Below are positions 43,288 through 51,976 of a stretch of 64,000 nt of DNA, one piece after another (position 1 is the first letter of the stretch; each line of letters starts with the position of its first letter). The stretch spans positions 1 to 64,000 of the forward strand of contig JANQSA010000051.1 of the NCBI GenBank assembly GCA_028284285.1. The letters are read 5' to 3'. Made by a program: the position numbers and the translations under genes. Source of the stretch: Croceivirga sp. (GTDB lineage Bacteria; Bacteroidota; Bacteroidia; Flavobacteriales; Flavobacteriaceae). The notes under the pieces were generated by a model. It saw only the letters and a program-made list of their open reading frames with translations, was not told the origin of the DNA and ran no database searches.

Positions 43288-44546
43288 TAGTGTTCCAAAT
43301 TAAACTTACCGTTATTGAAGGTTCCGTACACTTTACCTTTTAATTTTTGCCCTAGGAACGCTGAATTTTTTGAGGTGGATTGGATGTGATGCTCCTCAAA
43401 GACAAACGTATCTTCCGGATTGAACAGGGCGAGATTTGCCAATGCACCTTCTTTAATAACGGGGATATCCAGCCCAAATCGCTTACGACCACGGGTTAAG
43501 AGTGCAACGCTGCTTTCCGTACCAAATAAAGAATTTAATGTGCCAAAGGCAGTTTCCAGACCAATGGTACCGTAGGCAGCGTTATCAAATTCCAGGCGTT
43601 TCTCTTCTATGTCAATTGGAGTATGATCCGTGGTCACAAAATCGATAGTCCCGTTCAGCACCGCTTTTTGTAAAGCACTTTGATCTTTTTTTGTGCGCAA
43701 GGGGGGCATTACCTTACCATTGGTATTAAAGTCTTCTAACAGCGAATCGGTCAGCAACAAATTATGTATTGCCGTGCTACAGCTTACATCCATGCCTTTC
43801 TTTTTGGCACTGGCAATTAGCTTTACTGCTCCTGCAGTTGAAACAGTGGGAATATGAAGTCTACCTCCGGTGTATTCTAAAATATATAAATCCCGGGCTA
43901 TTTGCAGTTCCTCAGCCAAAGCCGGAATACCCTTCAATCCCAATTTAGTGGCAACCTTACCTTCATGGGCTACCCCGGTTCCTTGAATAGCAATTTCCAA
44001 AGGGAAGGAAAAAACCAATCCATCAAAACCCTGGGCATATAACAACGCTATTTTTAAAAGGTTCGCGTTGGAAACCGGGGATTTGAAATCATAAAATCCT
44101 ACCGCTCCGGCATTGTACATGTCATAGAGTTCTGCCAACGAATTTCCATTGCCACCCATAGTCAAATTCCCCAAAGGATAGAGATTTGTAGTGCCTCCCT
44201 CACTTCGTTCTTTTAAGAAAACAATGTCCGAACTGGTGTCCGGGGAAGGATGGGTATTTGGGTTTAGGATAATATCTGTGAAGCCGCTTTTAGAGGCAAC
44301 CTCCAATCCATTGCTAAGGGTTTCCCTCTCCTCATATCCCGGCTCGCCAAAAGCTACACCGCTGTCAAACCAGCCTGACGAAATGTGAAGGTTAGGCAAC
44401 TCTATGATTTTACAGTTCGTAGGAACCGCTATGGTTTCCTGTATCGCTTCAATTTTTCCGTTTTTAATATGGAGGTCCCTTGTTTGAAGGTGTATATCCG
44501 GGTTGCTGGAATCAACAATAACGGCAGACTTTAAAAGTACATTCAT
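43287..44546 (-). CDS. Dihydroorotase-like protein lacking HxH metal ligands
   Basis: 419 residues from the ATG at 44546, which overlaps the BatA stop (ATGA). Amidohydrolase fold: N-terminal composite sheet and TIM barrel, with EPGYEERET, GAVKLIASAKKKGMDVSCSTAIHNLLLTD, PPLRTKKDQSAL and FVTTDHTPID. The metal-binding HVHLR of active dihydroorotase is replaced by GVAFG (Gly63, Ala65), and the His of the AHVST motif is replaced in IPTVST. Probably inactive as a hydrolase. In some bacteria such PyrC-like proteins serve as structural partners of aspartate transcarbamoylase. Another active dihydroorotase should exist in the genome. Confidence 0.85.
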   Translation of the reverse strand: MNVLLKSAVIVDSSNPDIHLQTRDLHIKNGKIEAIQETIAVPTNCKIIELPNLHISSGWFDSGVAFGEPGYEERETLSNGLEVASKSGFTDIILNPNTHPSPDTSSDIVFLKERSEGGTTNLYPLGNLTMGGNGNSLAELYDMYNAGAVGFYDFKSPVSNANLLKIALLYAQGFDGLVFSFPLEIAIQGTGVAHEGKVATKLGLKGIPALAEELQIARDLYILEYTGGRLHIPTVSTAGAVKLIASAKKKGMDVSCSTAIHNLLLTDSLLEDFNTNGKVMPPLRTKKDQSALQKAVLNGTIDFVTTDHTPIDIEEKRLEFDNAAYGTIGLETAFGTLNSLFGTESSVALLTRGRKRFGLDIPVIKEGALANLALFNPEDTFVFEEHHIQSTSKNSAFLGQKLKGKVYGTFNNGKFNLEH

Positions 44547-46462
44547 GGAAGCAATTTTTGTATCAGCAATTCCAACAGGGCAAAGATAAGCGCTAAAATA
44601 ACAAACCATTTCCAATACTGTAGTATGGAACTATCTGACTTAAGTTCCTGGAACAGTGCAACAATATCGTTGTTCATGGTTTTAGGATTTAAATTTTCCG
44701 GTTGCCCGTAAATAAGCTTGCTTTCCTTTCTGGGGAAGTTAAAACTCAAGTGCCGTAAGGTATCCCTGTTATCCAAAATGCTGTAGATTCCTGCGGAATG
44801 TGGAGCTTCTTCAAAATTAAGACTGATTTTATTGGAAAAGGATTGTTGTAAGGGAATAAACTCGTAATCTGATTTTGTAAGTTTTAGTATGTTATCATTC
44901 CGGAGCCGGTTGGGTACATCTACATTTTCTCCATTGCCAATGGTTAAATAAAGATCAGGATTTTTAAGGCTGTAGTCTCCGATATTATATAACGTGGGTA
45001 CCACTAAAGGAGAATTTACAAAATTGGAATTCTCCTTGTCCAGAGAAGCAGTAAAGACAAATACTTTATCCTGTCCAACTAAAAAAGCTTCACCACTGGC
45101 AAAGGACAAAGCCTGTGCCGTTGTGGACTGTACTTTGATGAAATTACTGACCTGGGGATAATCAAAATTGCGTACTTCTTTCTGAAATACGTTACGATAC
45201 AAAGGGTGTTGAAAGGCAATAGTTGTGATCTTTTGTGCAACAGGAACCATTTCCAAAAACCGCAGAGGGAGCATCCCATCAAAAAGAGCGTTATAGGAAT
45301 CCAAATCAAAACGCTGAGAGGGTGGTATTACCACAAGAGAACCTCCTGCCTGTTGAAATGACTTCAATACTGTGGACAGGCCTGTGGGTATTGCAGGTAG
45401 TCCATTCAGAAGGATGGTATTCTGAGTTTCTACCAAACTGTAATTCAAATCTTTCAATGCCACATTAAGAAACGTAAAATCCGAATCGGTGAAGATCCTT
45501 TCCAAAAAATTAAAACCGGTTTCCGAAATGGCTAAAATCCTGGGTTTGGCGCGTTCGTCTATATTGAAGAAAAAATGATTGTCAAAGTCCAAAACCGCAT
45601 CTTCAATTTCAAGATAACCCTGAATAGGTTGATTTCTTTGCAGCGAAAGTACACTCTCACTTTGCGCCAGCCCTTTGCCCTTAACAGCAGTTTTGGCGAT
45701 TAGCTTCTCCCCATCAAACAATGAGATGGGTACCGTCTGGTCTTTTTCCAAACCGGAAATTACTACGTGCAAAGGTGTTTGATCTTCCGTGCTGGAAGAT
45801 AGATATACCGAGTCTATGGCAATGTTATTCTGTTCAGTAGGTAGCTGCCGGACAAGATGCAAGTTATCAAAAGGCAAGGTATTCCCGGAGAAAAGGCGTT
45901 GTTGAAAATCCGAAATAAGAATCAAATTCTTCTGACTGTCTTCATCATCAGAGAATATTGAATTTGCTTTTAGGGCAATTTGTTCAAGGGTCAATTGTTC
46001 TAATACCGGAGATAAGGTTAATAATTCGTTTTGAATTTCAGAAAGTGTTACGTTCCGGAAAGTACGCGTATTGGTGAATAGACTAAACTCCGAAGTTCTG
46101 GGTAGAGATTGCAATAGGTCTTGAACTGATTTTTCAAGTAGTGTAAACCCATTCCGATACGCCTGCATACTAAAGGAATTGTCCAGATATATCACAGTTT
46201 CTTTTTTTCCTAAAGCGTCGCTTTTTGCATGAAAAGGCTGGGCAAATGCCAGGACCAAAGCGGCCAGTAAACCCAGTCGGCTTAGCAATAACAACCATTT
46301 TTTTAACCTGTTGCTCTTTCTTGATTCAGCCACCACCCTTTGCAGCATGGCAACATTAGTGAAAGGTGTCTTTTTAAAACGCCGTAATTGAAACAAATGA
46401 ATAATTATGGGAATGAGCAGAAGAAGAAGGGCCCAGAGTACTTCAGGATGTTTAAACTGCAT
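44543..46462 (-). CDS. BatA-domain and von Willebrand factor A protein
   Basis: 639 residues. The N terminus is the BatA domain (FKHPEVLWALLLLLIPIIIHLFQLRRFKKTPFTNVAML) with two membrane helices. A degenerate VWA domain follows (VIYLDNSFSMQA keeps the DxSxS MIDAS motif at about 92-96), then a long periplasmic beta-rich region. A last transmembrane helix sits at the extreme C terminus (WKWFVILALIFALLELLIQKLL). Bat proteins are linked to aerotolerance, but the other bat genes and MoxR are absent here. Upstream of the dihydroorotase-like gene with a 4-nt overlap. Confidence 0.88.
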   Translation of the reverse strand: MQFKHPEVLWALLLLLIPIIIHLFQLRRFKKTPFTNVAMLQRVVAESRKSNRLKKWLLLLSRLGLLAALVLAFAQPFHAKSDALGKKETVIYLDNSFSMQAYRNGFTLLEKSVQDLLQSLPRTSEFSLFTNTRTFRNVTLSEIQNELLTLSPVLEQLTLEQIALKANSIFSDDEDSQKNLILISDFQQRLFSGNTLPFDNLHLVRQLPTEQNNIAIDSVYLSSSTEDQTPLHVVISGLEKDQTVPISLFDGEKLIAKTAVKGKGLAQSESVLSLQRNQPIQGYLEIEDAVLDFDNHFFFNIDERAKPRILAISETGFNFLERIFTDSDFTFLNVALKDLNYSLVETQNTILLNGLPAIPTGLSTVLKSFQQAGGSLVVIPPSQRFDLDSYNALFDGMLPLRFLEMVPVAQKITTIAFQHPLYRNVFQKEVRNFDYPQVSNFIKVQSTTAQALSFASGEAFLVGQDKVFVFTASLDKENSNFVNSPLVVPTLYNIGDYSLKNPDLYLTIGNGENVDVPNRLRNDNILKLTKSDYEFIPLQQSFSNKISLNFEEAPHSAGIYSILDNRDTLRHLSFNFPRKESKLIYGQPENLNPKTMNNDIVALFQELKSDSSILQYWKWFVILALIFALLELLIQKLLP

Positions 46463-46547
46463 TCCAGAGGTTTAATCTTCAAAGATACGGTTTTGTACCT
46501 GTGCGGATAGTAGAGGTATTGTTAAGGGTTTTGTAATAATCCGGACA

Positions 46548-47543
46548 TTAGCAGAAGAAAAAATAATCCCGCATTGAAATCTGGTCATTTCTTTTCAAAA
46601 AAATACGGATTTCTTCCTGCGATTCGCTGTTGGCGACGGTAATTATGCTCTGAGGAAGGTCTAACTCCTCCATTTTGGAGAAATGGAACATTGTTTTTCC
46701 ATAAATTCTTTTATCAATTTTATTAGGGTTATCGCATAGCCAGATAAAATCTATCCTTTTTTGTATCAGACGTTTTGCAATGGCCTTTCCCTTAAAACCT
46801 GCTCCCCAGATTACAAGAGGGCGGGCGGGGTCAAAATCCAATTTTAGGAAATAGTGTAGCTTGATGTCTAGAAAGTAATTTTGGGCGTAATGTTCATGGT
46901 TTCGGGAGGTCCGTTCAGGGTAATCTCTCCATAGATGTAATACCCTTTGGCAGGGAATAATTGATAGCTTTTTTTCATAAAAGCGAAAGGCCAGGTCATA
47001 GTCTTCGGGATAGCGATTAGGACGGAAAGCACCGCATTTTTCCAAATCTTCTTTGGCGACCATCCAACAGGGAGAAGGGATGACACACTCTTTATATATT
47101 TCGGCGTAATTGTCTCCCAGCGCCGTCAAATGATTGAGCCATTGTTGGTATTTCCAATACCCATCACTAATACCTTCTTTGGAAAAATACTGTACCTGCC
47201 CAACTGCCAAATGCCCCTTCCCGTAATCTTGTAATGAACCATACATCACTTCCAGTCGGTTGGGTTTCATAATGTCATCAGAGTCCATTCGCGTAATAAA
47301 ATCTCCGGAGGCATGGTGGTAGGCAGTGCGTAAGGCAGGAATAATGCCATTGCCTTGATTCCGGAACAGCTTGATCCTTCTATCCTTTTGTGAATAGGAA
47401 GAAATTATATGCCCACTATTATCTTCAGAATGATCATCTACGGCCAGTATTTCCCAATCCTGATAGGTTTGGTGTAGTACAGATTCCAAACACTCCTGTA
47501 GAAAAAGAGCGGTATTCTTAAATGGGATTAGGATACTTACCAA
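46548..47543 (-). CDS. Glycosyltransferase family 2 with C-terminal Rossmann-like domain
   Basis: 331 residues. GT-A fold with VSILIPFKNTALFLQECLESVL, DWEILAVDDHSEDNSG and the DxD in ITRMDSDDIMKPNRLE; PSPCWMVAKEDLEKCGAF follows. The last ~90 residues (LVIWGAGFKGKAIAKRLIQKRIDFIWLCDNP) resemble a nucleotide-binding Rossmann module attached to GT2 enzymes. A TTG at 47543 is the only usable start, because an in-frame stop lies three codons upstream (TAA-ACT-GCC-TTG). Substrate unknown; no glycan genes adjoin it. Confidence 0.85.
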   Translation of the reverse strand: MVSILIPFKNTALFLQECLESVLHQTYQDWEILAVDDHSEDNSGHIISSYSQKDRRIKLFRNQGNGIIPALRTAYHHASGDFITRMDSDDIMKPNRLEVMYGSLQDYGKGHLAVGQVQYFSKEGISDGYWKYQQWLNHLTALGDNYAEIYKECVIPSPCWMVAKEDLEKCGAFRPNRYPEDYDLAFRFYEKKLSIIPCQRVLHLWRDYPERTSRNHEHYAQNYFLDIKLHYFLKLDFDPARPLVIWGAGFKGKAIAKRLIQKRIDFIWLCDNPNKIDKRIYGKTMFHFSKMEELDLPQSIITVANSESQEEIRIFLKRNDQISMRDYFFFC

Positions 47544-47709
47544 GGCAGTTTAGCTCAAAAGTGAATATGAAATTGATAATTGGCCTTCTTCCTTTGCTCG
47601 GATCCATCCATTACATTCTGAATCCAATGATTTTACTCTTATCCCTTTTTTCCGGCGGAAGCATGTTTCTTAAAAGAAAACAACCGATAAGTGGGTTGAA
47701 AAAGTTTTT

Positions 47710-48408
47710 TCATTCAGATTTACCTTCCAAAGCTTCTATAATAGCATGGGTTACCAGTCTCTCCATGACGGAATATCCTGCTGGGGTTACATGGACCTCA
47801 TCCGTGGTATAGGCGGGCTGCAATCCGTTACGATCGTCGGCCATTGCAGAAAAATAATCCAAATAGGGTACATTTTGTTTCGAAGCCATGGCTTCCAACA
47901 TTTGGTTTAGTTTGGGAATTTTTACGTTTGGCGATTTGCCGGGGCTCCAGGGATAATCATAGGCAGGAAGTACTGAGCAGACTATGGGGATAATACCATT
48001 GGCTTTAGCTAATTCTACCATCGATAAAATATTGTCTCGTATTTGCTCCAGGGTTATAGGACCGGTGTTGCCGGCGATGTCGTTTGTGCCTGCCAGGATA
48101 ACTACCACTCCAGGACGCAGGTGGATAACATCCTGCCTAAACCGCAAAAGCATTTGTGGTGTAGTTTGTCCACTAATACCGCGATTTATGTACCCATTGT
48201 GCTTAAAAAAATCGGGTTGAGCTGTTGGCCAACTTTCGGTAATGGAGTTTCCCATAAAAACCACCCGTCTTTCTGCTGGTTCGGTGAGGGATACCGCTGC
48301 ATTGGCTTTTTGGTACTTTGAAAGATTGGACCAGTCGTCCTGGGCGTCAACGTTTTTAGTGGAAAACAACAGGGATAGCATTATAAACAGGCAATTAATT
48401 CTTCGCAC
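47710..48408 (-). CDS. Secreted SGNH/GDSL hydrolase
   Basis: 232 residues from a GTG at 48408; signal peptide about 1-23 (ending in NVDAQ). Block I VVFMGNSITESW (Ser55), block II NRGISGQTTPQMLLRF, block III VVILAGTNDIAGN, block V DEVHVTPAGY (Asp and His) are all present. Acts on ester bonds, commonly acetyl groups on polysaccharides. It overlaps the upstream gene by 14 nt and belongs to a three-gene secreted-hydrolase operon. Confidence 0.92.
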   Translation of the reverse strand: MRRINCLFIMLSLLFSTKNVDAQDDWSNLSKYQKANAAVSLTEPAERRVVFMGNSITESWPTAQPDFFKHNGYINRGISGQTTPQMLLRFRQDVIHLRPGVVVILAGTNDIAGNTGPITLEQIRDNILSMVELAKANGIIPIVCSVLPAYDYPWSPGKSPNVKIPKLNQMLEAMASKQNVPYLDYFSAMADDRNGLQPAYTTDEVHVTPAGYSVMERLVTHAIIEALEGKSE

Positions 48409-48988
48409 CAGTTTCAGTTTTTGGGGGGGTTATCATAATATGGGCACGGTGCGTACCGGGATCCATCAACCAGGCATGCCCCGGGGGAGTAGGGGTTGTA
48501 GGGAGCCCTGTAGATTCTCCGGTAGCATACGGAATGTAAAAAACATAACGAACGTACGGGTCTTCTATTTCTCCGGTTTCGGTATTCACAGTTCCGGTAA
48601 AAACGCATAAAGTGGATTTATCCGGCATCTCCAACTTCCCGGATTTTACCTCGTTTTCCCGGATATCAAAAATTTCTTTAAACTCCTTTCCTTGTGCTTT
48701 TAATTCCCGTCCTCGTGCCATAAACAGATCCAGATCCTTATGGTAAGCAGCGGTTGAAAACTTTTCGTTTTTGGGGTCATCCGCAAGAGCAATGTAATCA
48801 TTTGATCCTTCCCTGAGTGTTGTGAAATTTCCATCCAGGTCGTAGCCATACACTTTAGCTCCTTCCCGGTAGTCTTGTGGCACGGCCATTAGTGCCGTCT
48901 TGATTTGCCAGGAGGCCGACGGAATTTCTTGCGAAATTCCCGTGCTCAGAAAAAGAAGCGTTGCAATTGCAAAGAGAATTGTTTTCAT
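48395..48988 (-). CDS. Secreted protein of unknown function
   Basis: 197 residues. Signal peptide about 1-19 (ending in GISQ). The mature part includes AKVYGYDLDGNFTTLREGSNDYIALADDPKN and VRYVFYIPYATGESTGLPTTP, ending in GTHRAHIMITPPKTE. It looks like a single compact domain without enzyme motifs that I can name. It is 4 nt downstream of the S10 peptidase gene and overlaps the GDSL gene, so it is likely co-expressed with both. Confidence 0.72.
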   Translation of the reverse strand: MKTILFAIATLLFLSTGISQEIPSASWQIKTALMAVPQDYREGAKVYGYDLDGNFTTLREGSNDYIALADDPKNEKFSTAAYHKDLDLFMARGRELKAQGKEFKEIFDIRENEVKSGKLEMPDKSTLCVFTGTVNTETGEIEDPYVRYVFYIPYATGESTGLPTTPTPPGHAWLMDPGTHRAHIMITPPKTETGAKN

Positions 48989-48992
48989 AGTT

Positions 48993-50480
48993 TTAGTATT
49001 TAGCAGGTTCTCCTTTGGTCATGGTCCGAAGGATAAAGTTTCGTAAATCATCGTTGGCCTTTTTAAGATCTTCCCTGCGGAGGTACATCATATGACCGGA
49101 GCGGTAGCCCTTAAATTCAAACCGGTCTTTCATCCTTCCGCTGGGATCAATTTGCCACATTGTGTATTTAGCATTGAAATACGTAGTGGCGCCATCATAG
49201 TATCCGGATTGGACCAGCACATTTAAATAGGGATTCTGGGCCATAGCCTGTCGCAGGTCATCCCGGGTAGTATCGTCTTCATTGTTCCAGGGTCGTACAG
49301 GCCCAAACATGTTGTACTTAATGTCTGTTTTAAAGCCTAGCTCTTCCTGTAAGTAATAGTTGATTGCAGGAGTGAAGCTGTGCAACCAGGAAGTGATTTC
49401 GGAGTTGTAGTCCGGGCGTTCACCAGATAACTGTTTATCTATGCCTCTATACCGGCTGTCCAATCTACCCACGGTGAATCCTCCCCTTTCTTTCATCAGG
49501 TTTTTCCAAAAAAAAGCAGTGGGAACGTCCAGATTATGCTCCAGAATATCTTTTTCAGCTAAGCCGGAATAGTACGCCATTTTTTGAGCGATGGCGTTGC
49601 GTTCCGCAGCATCAATAAAGCCGCCTTTGGCGATGGCGGGTATCAATTGGTTAACCGTAAATTCCTCGGACTCGGGAAGTATTTCCATTAAATCCTTGCT
49701 TTGAAGTGCAGGAGGTAACGCCTTGTGATACCAGGCGGAAGCCGTATAGTAAGGCAGGTTAAGGGCGCTGGAAACAGGGCCGCCTACCCGAATCACTTTA
49801 TAATCCGCAGGAGAAACCATAATCACTCCGTTCAAATACATCCATTGCTGGTTTTGAAGCGCCAGGGAAAGGCCCATCACCCGGGTACCCCCATAACTCT
49901 CACCAATGATATATTTAGGCGAACGCCAGCGATTGTTTCGTGTTATAAAGGTATTCATCCACTCTGCCAGATACTTTACATCCGCATTGATCCCAAAAAA
50001 CATATCCCGGTCTACTTCCTTACCGGTTTCAGGAATGGTCCTGGAATAGCCTGTATTCGCAGGGTTTATAAAAACAATATCGGTTACATCCAACACGGAA
50101 AACGGGTTTTCTTTTACTCCATAAGGTTGTACCGGATAACCTTCGTCATCAATCTTTAAAATTCGGGGGCCGGTATAGGCCAAATGCATCCATACCGAAC
50201 CGGAACCGGGTCCACCATTAAACGAGAACAGGATGGGGCGCTCATCTCGGTTTTTGATAGAATTACGCCTGTAGTAGGTGTAATGCAAGGCAGCAATGGG
50301 CTTTCCCATTTTGTCCCAGACCGGTTGTGTACCGGTGGTAGCCGTGTAAGCAAAATTGGTACCATTTACTGTAACACTATGTTGGGTGGTGACTGTTGTG
50401 TCTACAGGAAGTTTACGTTCCTGAGCGGATAAAACGCCCATAGTGGTCAAAGCAAAAAGGAGTAGTGGAGTTATTTTCAT
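48993..50480 (-). CDS. Secreted S10 serine carboxypeptidase
   Basis: 495 residues. Signal peptide about 1-19 (ending in LSAQ). FNGGPGSGSVWMHLAYTGPR is the oxyanion block and GESYGGTR holds Ser195. The C-terminal His region reads GYRSGHMMYLRR, and the Asp is likely in VQSGYYDGATTY. Removes C-terminal residues from peptides, mostly at acidic pH, in the periplasm or outside. First gene of a three-gene unit, divergent from a Tat-exported oxidoreductase gene. Confidence 0.92.
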   Translation of the reverse strand: MKITPLLLFALTTMGVLSAQERKLPVDTTVTTQHSVTVNGTNFAYTATTGTQPVWDKMGKPIAALHYTYYRRNSIKNRDERPILFSFNGGPGSGSVWMHLAYTGPRILKIDDEGYPVQPYGVKENPFSVLDVTDIVFINPANTGYSRTIPETGKEVDRDMFFGINADVKYLAEWMNTFITRNNRWRSPKYIIGESYGGTRVMGLSLALQNQQWMYLNGVIMVSPADYKVIRVGGPVSSALNLPYYTASAWYHKALPPALQSKDLMEILPESEEFTVNQLIPAIAKGGFIDAAERNAIAQKMAYYSGLAEKDILEHNLDVPTAFFWKNLMKERGGFTVGRLDSRYRGIDKQLSGERPDYNSEITSWLHSFTPAINYYLQEELGFKTDIKYNMFGPVRPWNNEDDTTRDDLRQAMAQNPYLNVLVQSGYYDGATTYFNAKYTMWQIDPSGRMKDRFEFKGYRSGHMMYLRREDLKKANDDLRNFILRTMTKGEPAKY

Positions 50481-50589
50481 TTTTCAGGTAAAATTAGCCC
50501 TCTTTAAAAATAGGGATTTTGGTTAAGAAACCTTAAAGTTGGGTAGAAGCAGCTTCCATTTGTGTATTTTAGGGAAAACGAAGCGCGTC

Positions 50590-51729
50590 ATGAAAGCAAT
50601 ATCCAGAAGAAGTTTTGCCAAACAACTGTCCAAAGGAGCTGGGGCAGCGGCTTTAGCTTCTCATTTGCCGCTGGCCTGTGCAATGGGCCATAGTACAGAA
50701 AAGAAAAAACTAGGAGTGGCACTTGTAGGGCTGGGTAGTTATAGTACCTATCAACTGGCCCCGGCATTGCAGGATACGGAGCATTGCTATTTGGCAGGAA
50801 TAGTAACAGGAACCCCGGAAAAGGAAAAAGTCTGGGCCAGGAAATACAACATTCCCGAAAAAAATATTTTTAACTATTCCAATTTTGACAGGATCAAGGA
50901 GAACAATGACATTGACATTGTTTATGTAGTGTTGCCCAATTCCATGCACGCCGAGTTCTCTATCAGGGCGGCCAGGGCTGGAAAACATGTTATCTGTGAA
51001 AAGCCTATGGCCATAAGCGTTACGGAATGTGACGAAATCATAGATGCGTGCAAGCAGGCCGGTGTAAAATTAGGGATGGGGTATCGGTTGCATTCTGAGC
51101 CCTACACCAAAGCGGTGAAGCGTTTTGTCAGGGAAAAGACCTTTGGTGACGTCTTATATGTTTCCGCAGATGCTGCCTATCGGTCTACGTCTAACCCTCA
51201 ACAATGGCGATTGAACCGAAAACTATCCGGAGGGGGAGCCCTTGTAAATATGGGGGTATATGCTATACAAAGTGCTATCTATGCCACCGGGCAAAACCCG
51301 ATTTCAGTTTCAGCTCAGGAGTTCAGCACCCGACCGGAATACTTTAAGGATACGGACGAAACCATCACCGCCCAATTTGAATTTCCAGGGGGAGCGGTGG
51401 CTAATATCATGACCTCTCACAATGTGCGAGCGAATCGCTTGTATGCGACTTGCACTAACGGATGGTTCGAACTGGATCCTGCCAGTACCTACATCCCATT
51501 GTCCGGAAGGACTTCCAACGGACCACTGGATTTTGAACAGGAAAGTCAACAAAAATTGCAAATGGACGACTTTGCAAAGCACATTTTACATGATGCACCC
51601 AATTTTGCTCCTGGGGAAATGGGAAAACGGGATATGGTCATTGTAGAAGCTATCTATGCTTCTATTGCCCAAGGGGGAGCAAAACAGCAACTGAAATTCG
51701 AAGCTGGCTACGGCATGGGAGAACTCTGA
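50590..51729 (+). CDS. Tat-exported Gfo/Idh/MocA family oxidoreductase
   Basis: 379 residues from the ATG at 50590. Twin-arginine signal with RRSFAKQL near the N terminus, followed by a hydrophobic run and the cleavage-like region ACAMG. Rossmann motif VALVGLGSYS, catalytic Lys in CEKPMAISVTE, then the C-terminal alpha/beta domain. Resembles glucose-fructose oxidoreductase, a periplasmic NADP-carrying enzyme. The substrate is unknown, likely a sugar. Confidence 0.88.
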   Translation: MKAISRRSFAKQLSKGAGAAALASHLPLACAMGHSTEKKKLGVALVGLGSYSTYQLAPALQDTEHCYLAGIVTGTPEKEKVWARKYNIPEKNIFNYSNFDRIKENNDIDIVYVVLPNSMHAEFSIRAARAGKHVICEKPMAISVTECDEIIDACKQAGVKLGMGYRLHSEPYTKAVKRFVREKTFGDVLYVSADAAYRSTSNPQQWRLNRKLSGGGALVNMGVYAIQSAIYATGQNPISVSAQEFSTRPEYFKDTDETITAQFEFPGGAVANIMTSHNVRANRLYATCTNGWFELDPASTYIPLSGRTSNGPLDFEQESQQKLQMDDFAKHILHDAPNFAPGEMGKRDMVIVEAIYASIAQGGAKQQLKFEAGYGMGEL

Positions 51730-51886
51730 TCTCCAGTTTTTCAAAGCCTCACTTTTACCTTTTTTGCCATTTCTTAACCATCCGGTTTCCGGGTTCTCAA
51801 TACGACTATCGCTTAATTTCTTATAAGATCTCTTTCTTGCTTTTAACAATATTATGAAATCGTTATGAAAATATTTTCTATGATAG

Positions 51887-51906
51887 ATATAAGAAAAATC
51901 TTATAT
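51887..51906. repeat. Perfect AT-rich palindrome upstream of the FN3 protein
   Basis: ATATAAGA and TCTTATAT flank AAAA. It lies 70 nt before the ATG at 51977 in a gap of 247 nt. Could be an operator or simply AT-rich structure. Confidence 0.4.
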
Positions 51907-51976
51907 AAATTTAAGGAAAGTGCACGGGTGATCTAAATAATCACTTAAAAGTCTGTAACCTATTAAACAAACCACC

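Noticed and set aside
47522..47812. Plus-strand frame of 96 residues between GT2 and GDSL genes
   Set aside because: Both ends lie inside convincing genes on the other strand; the middle is hydrophobic by chance.
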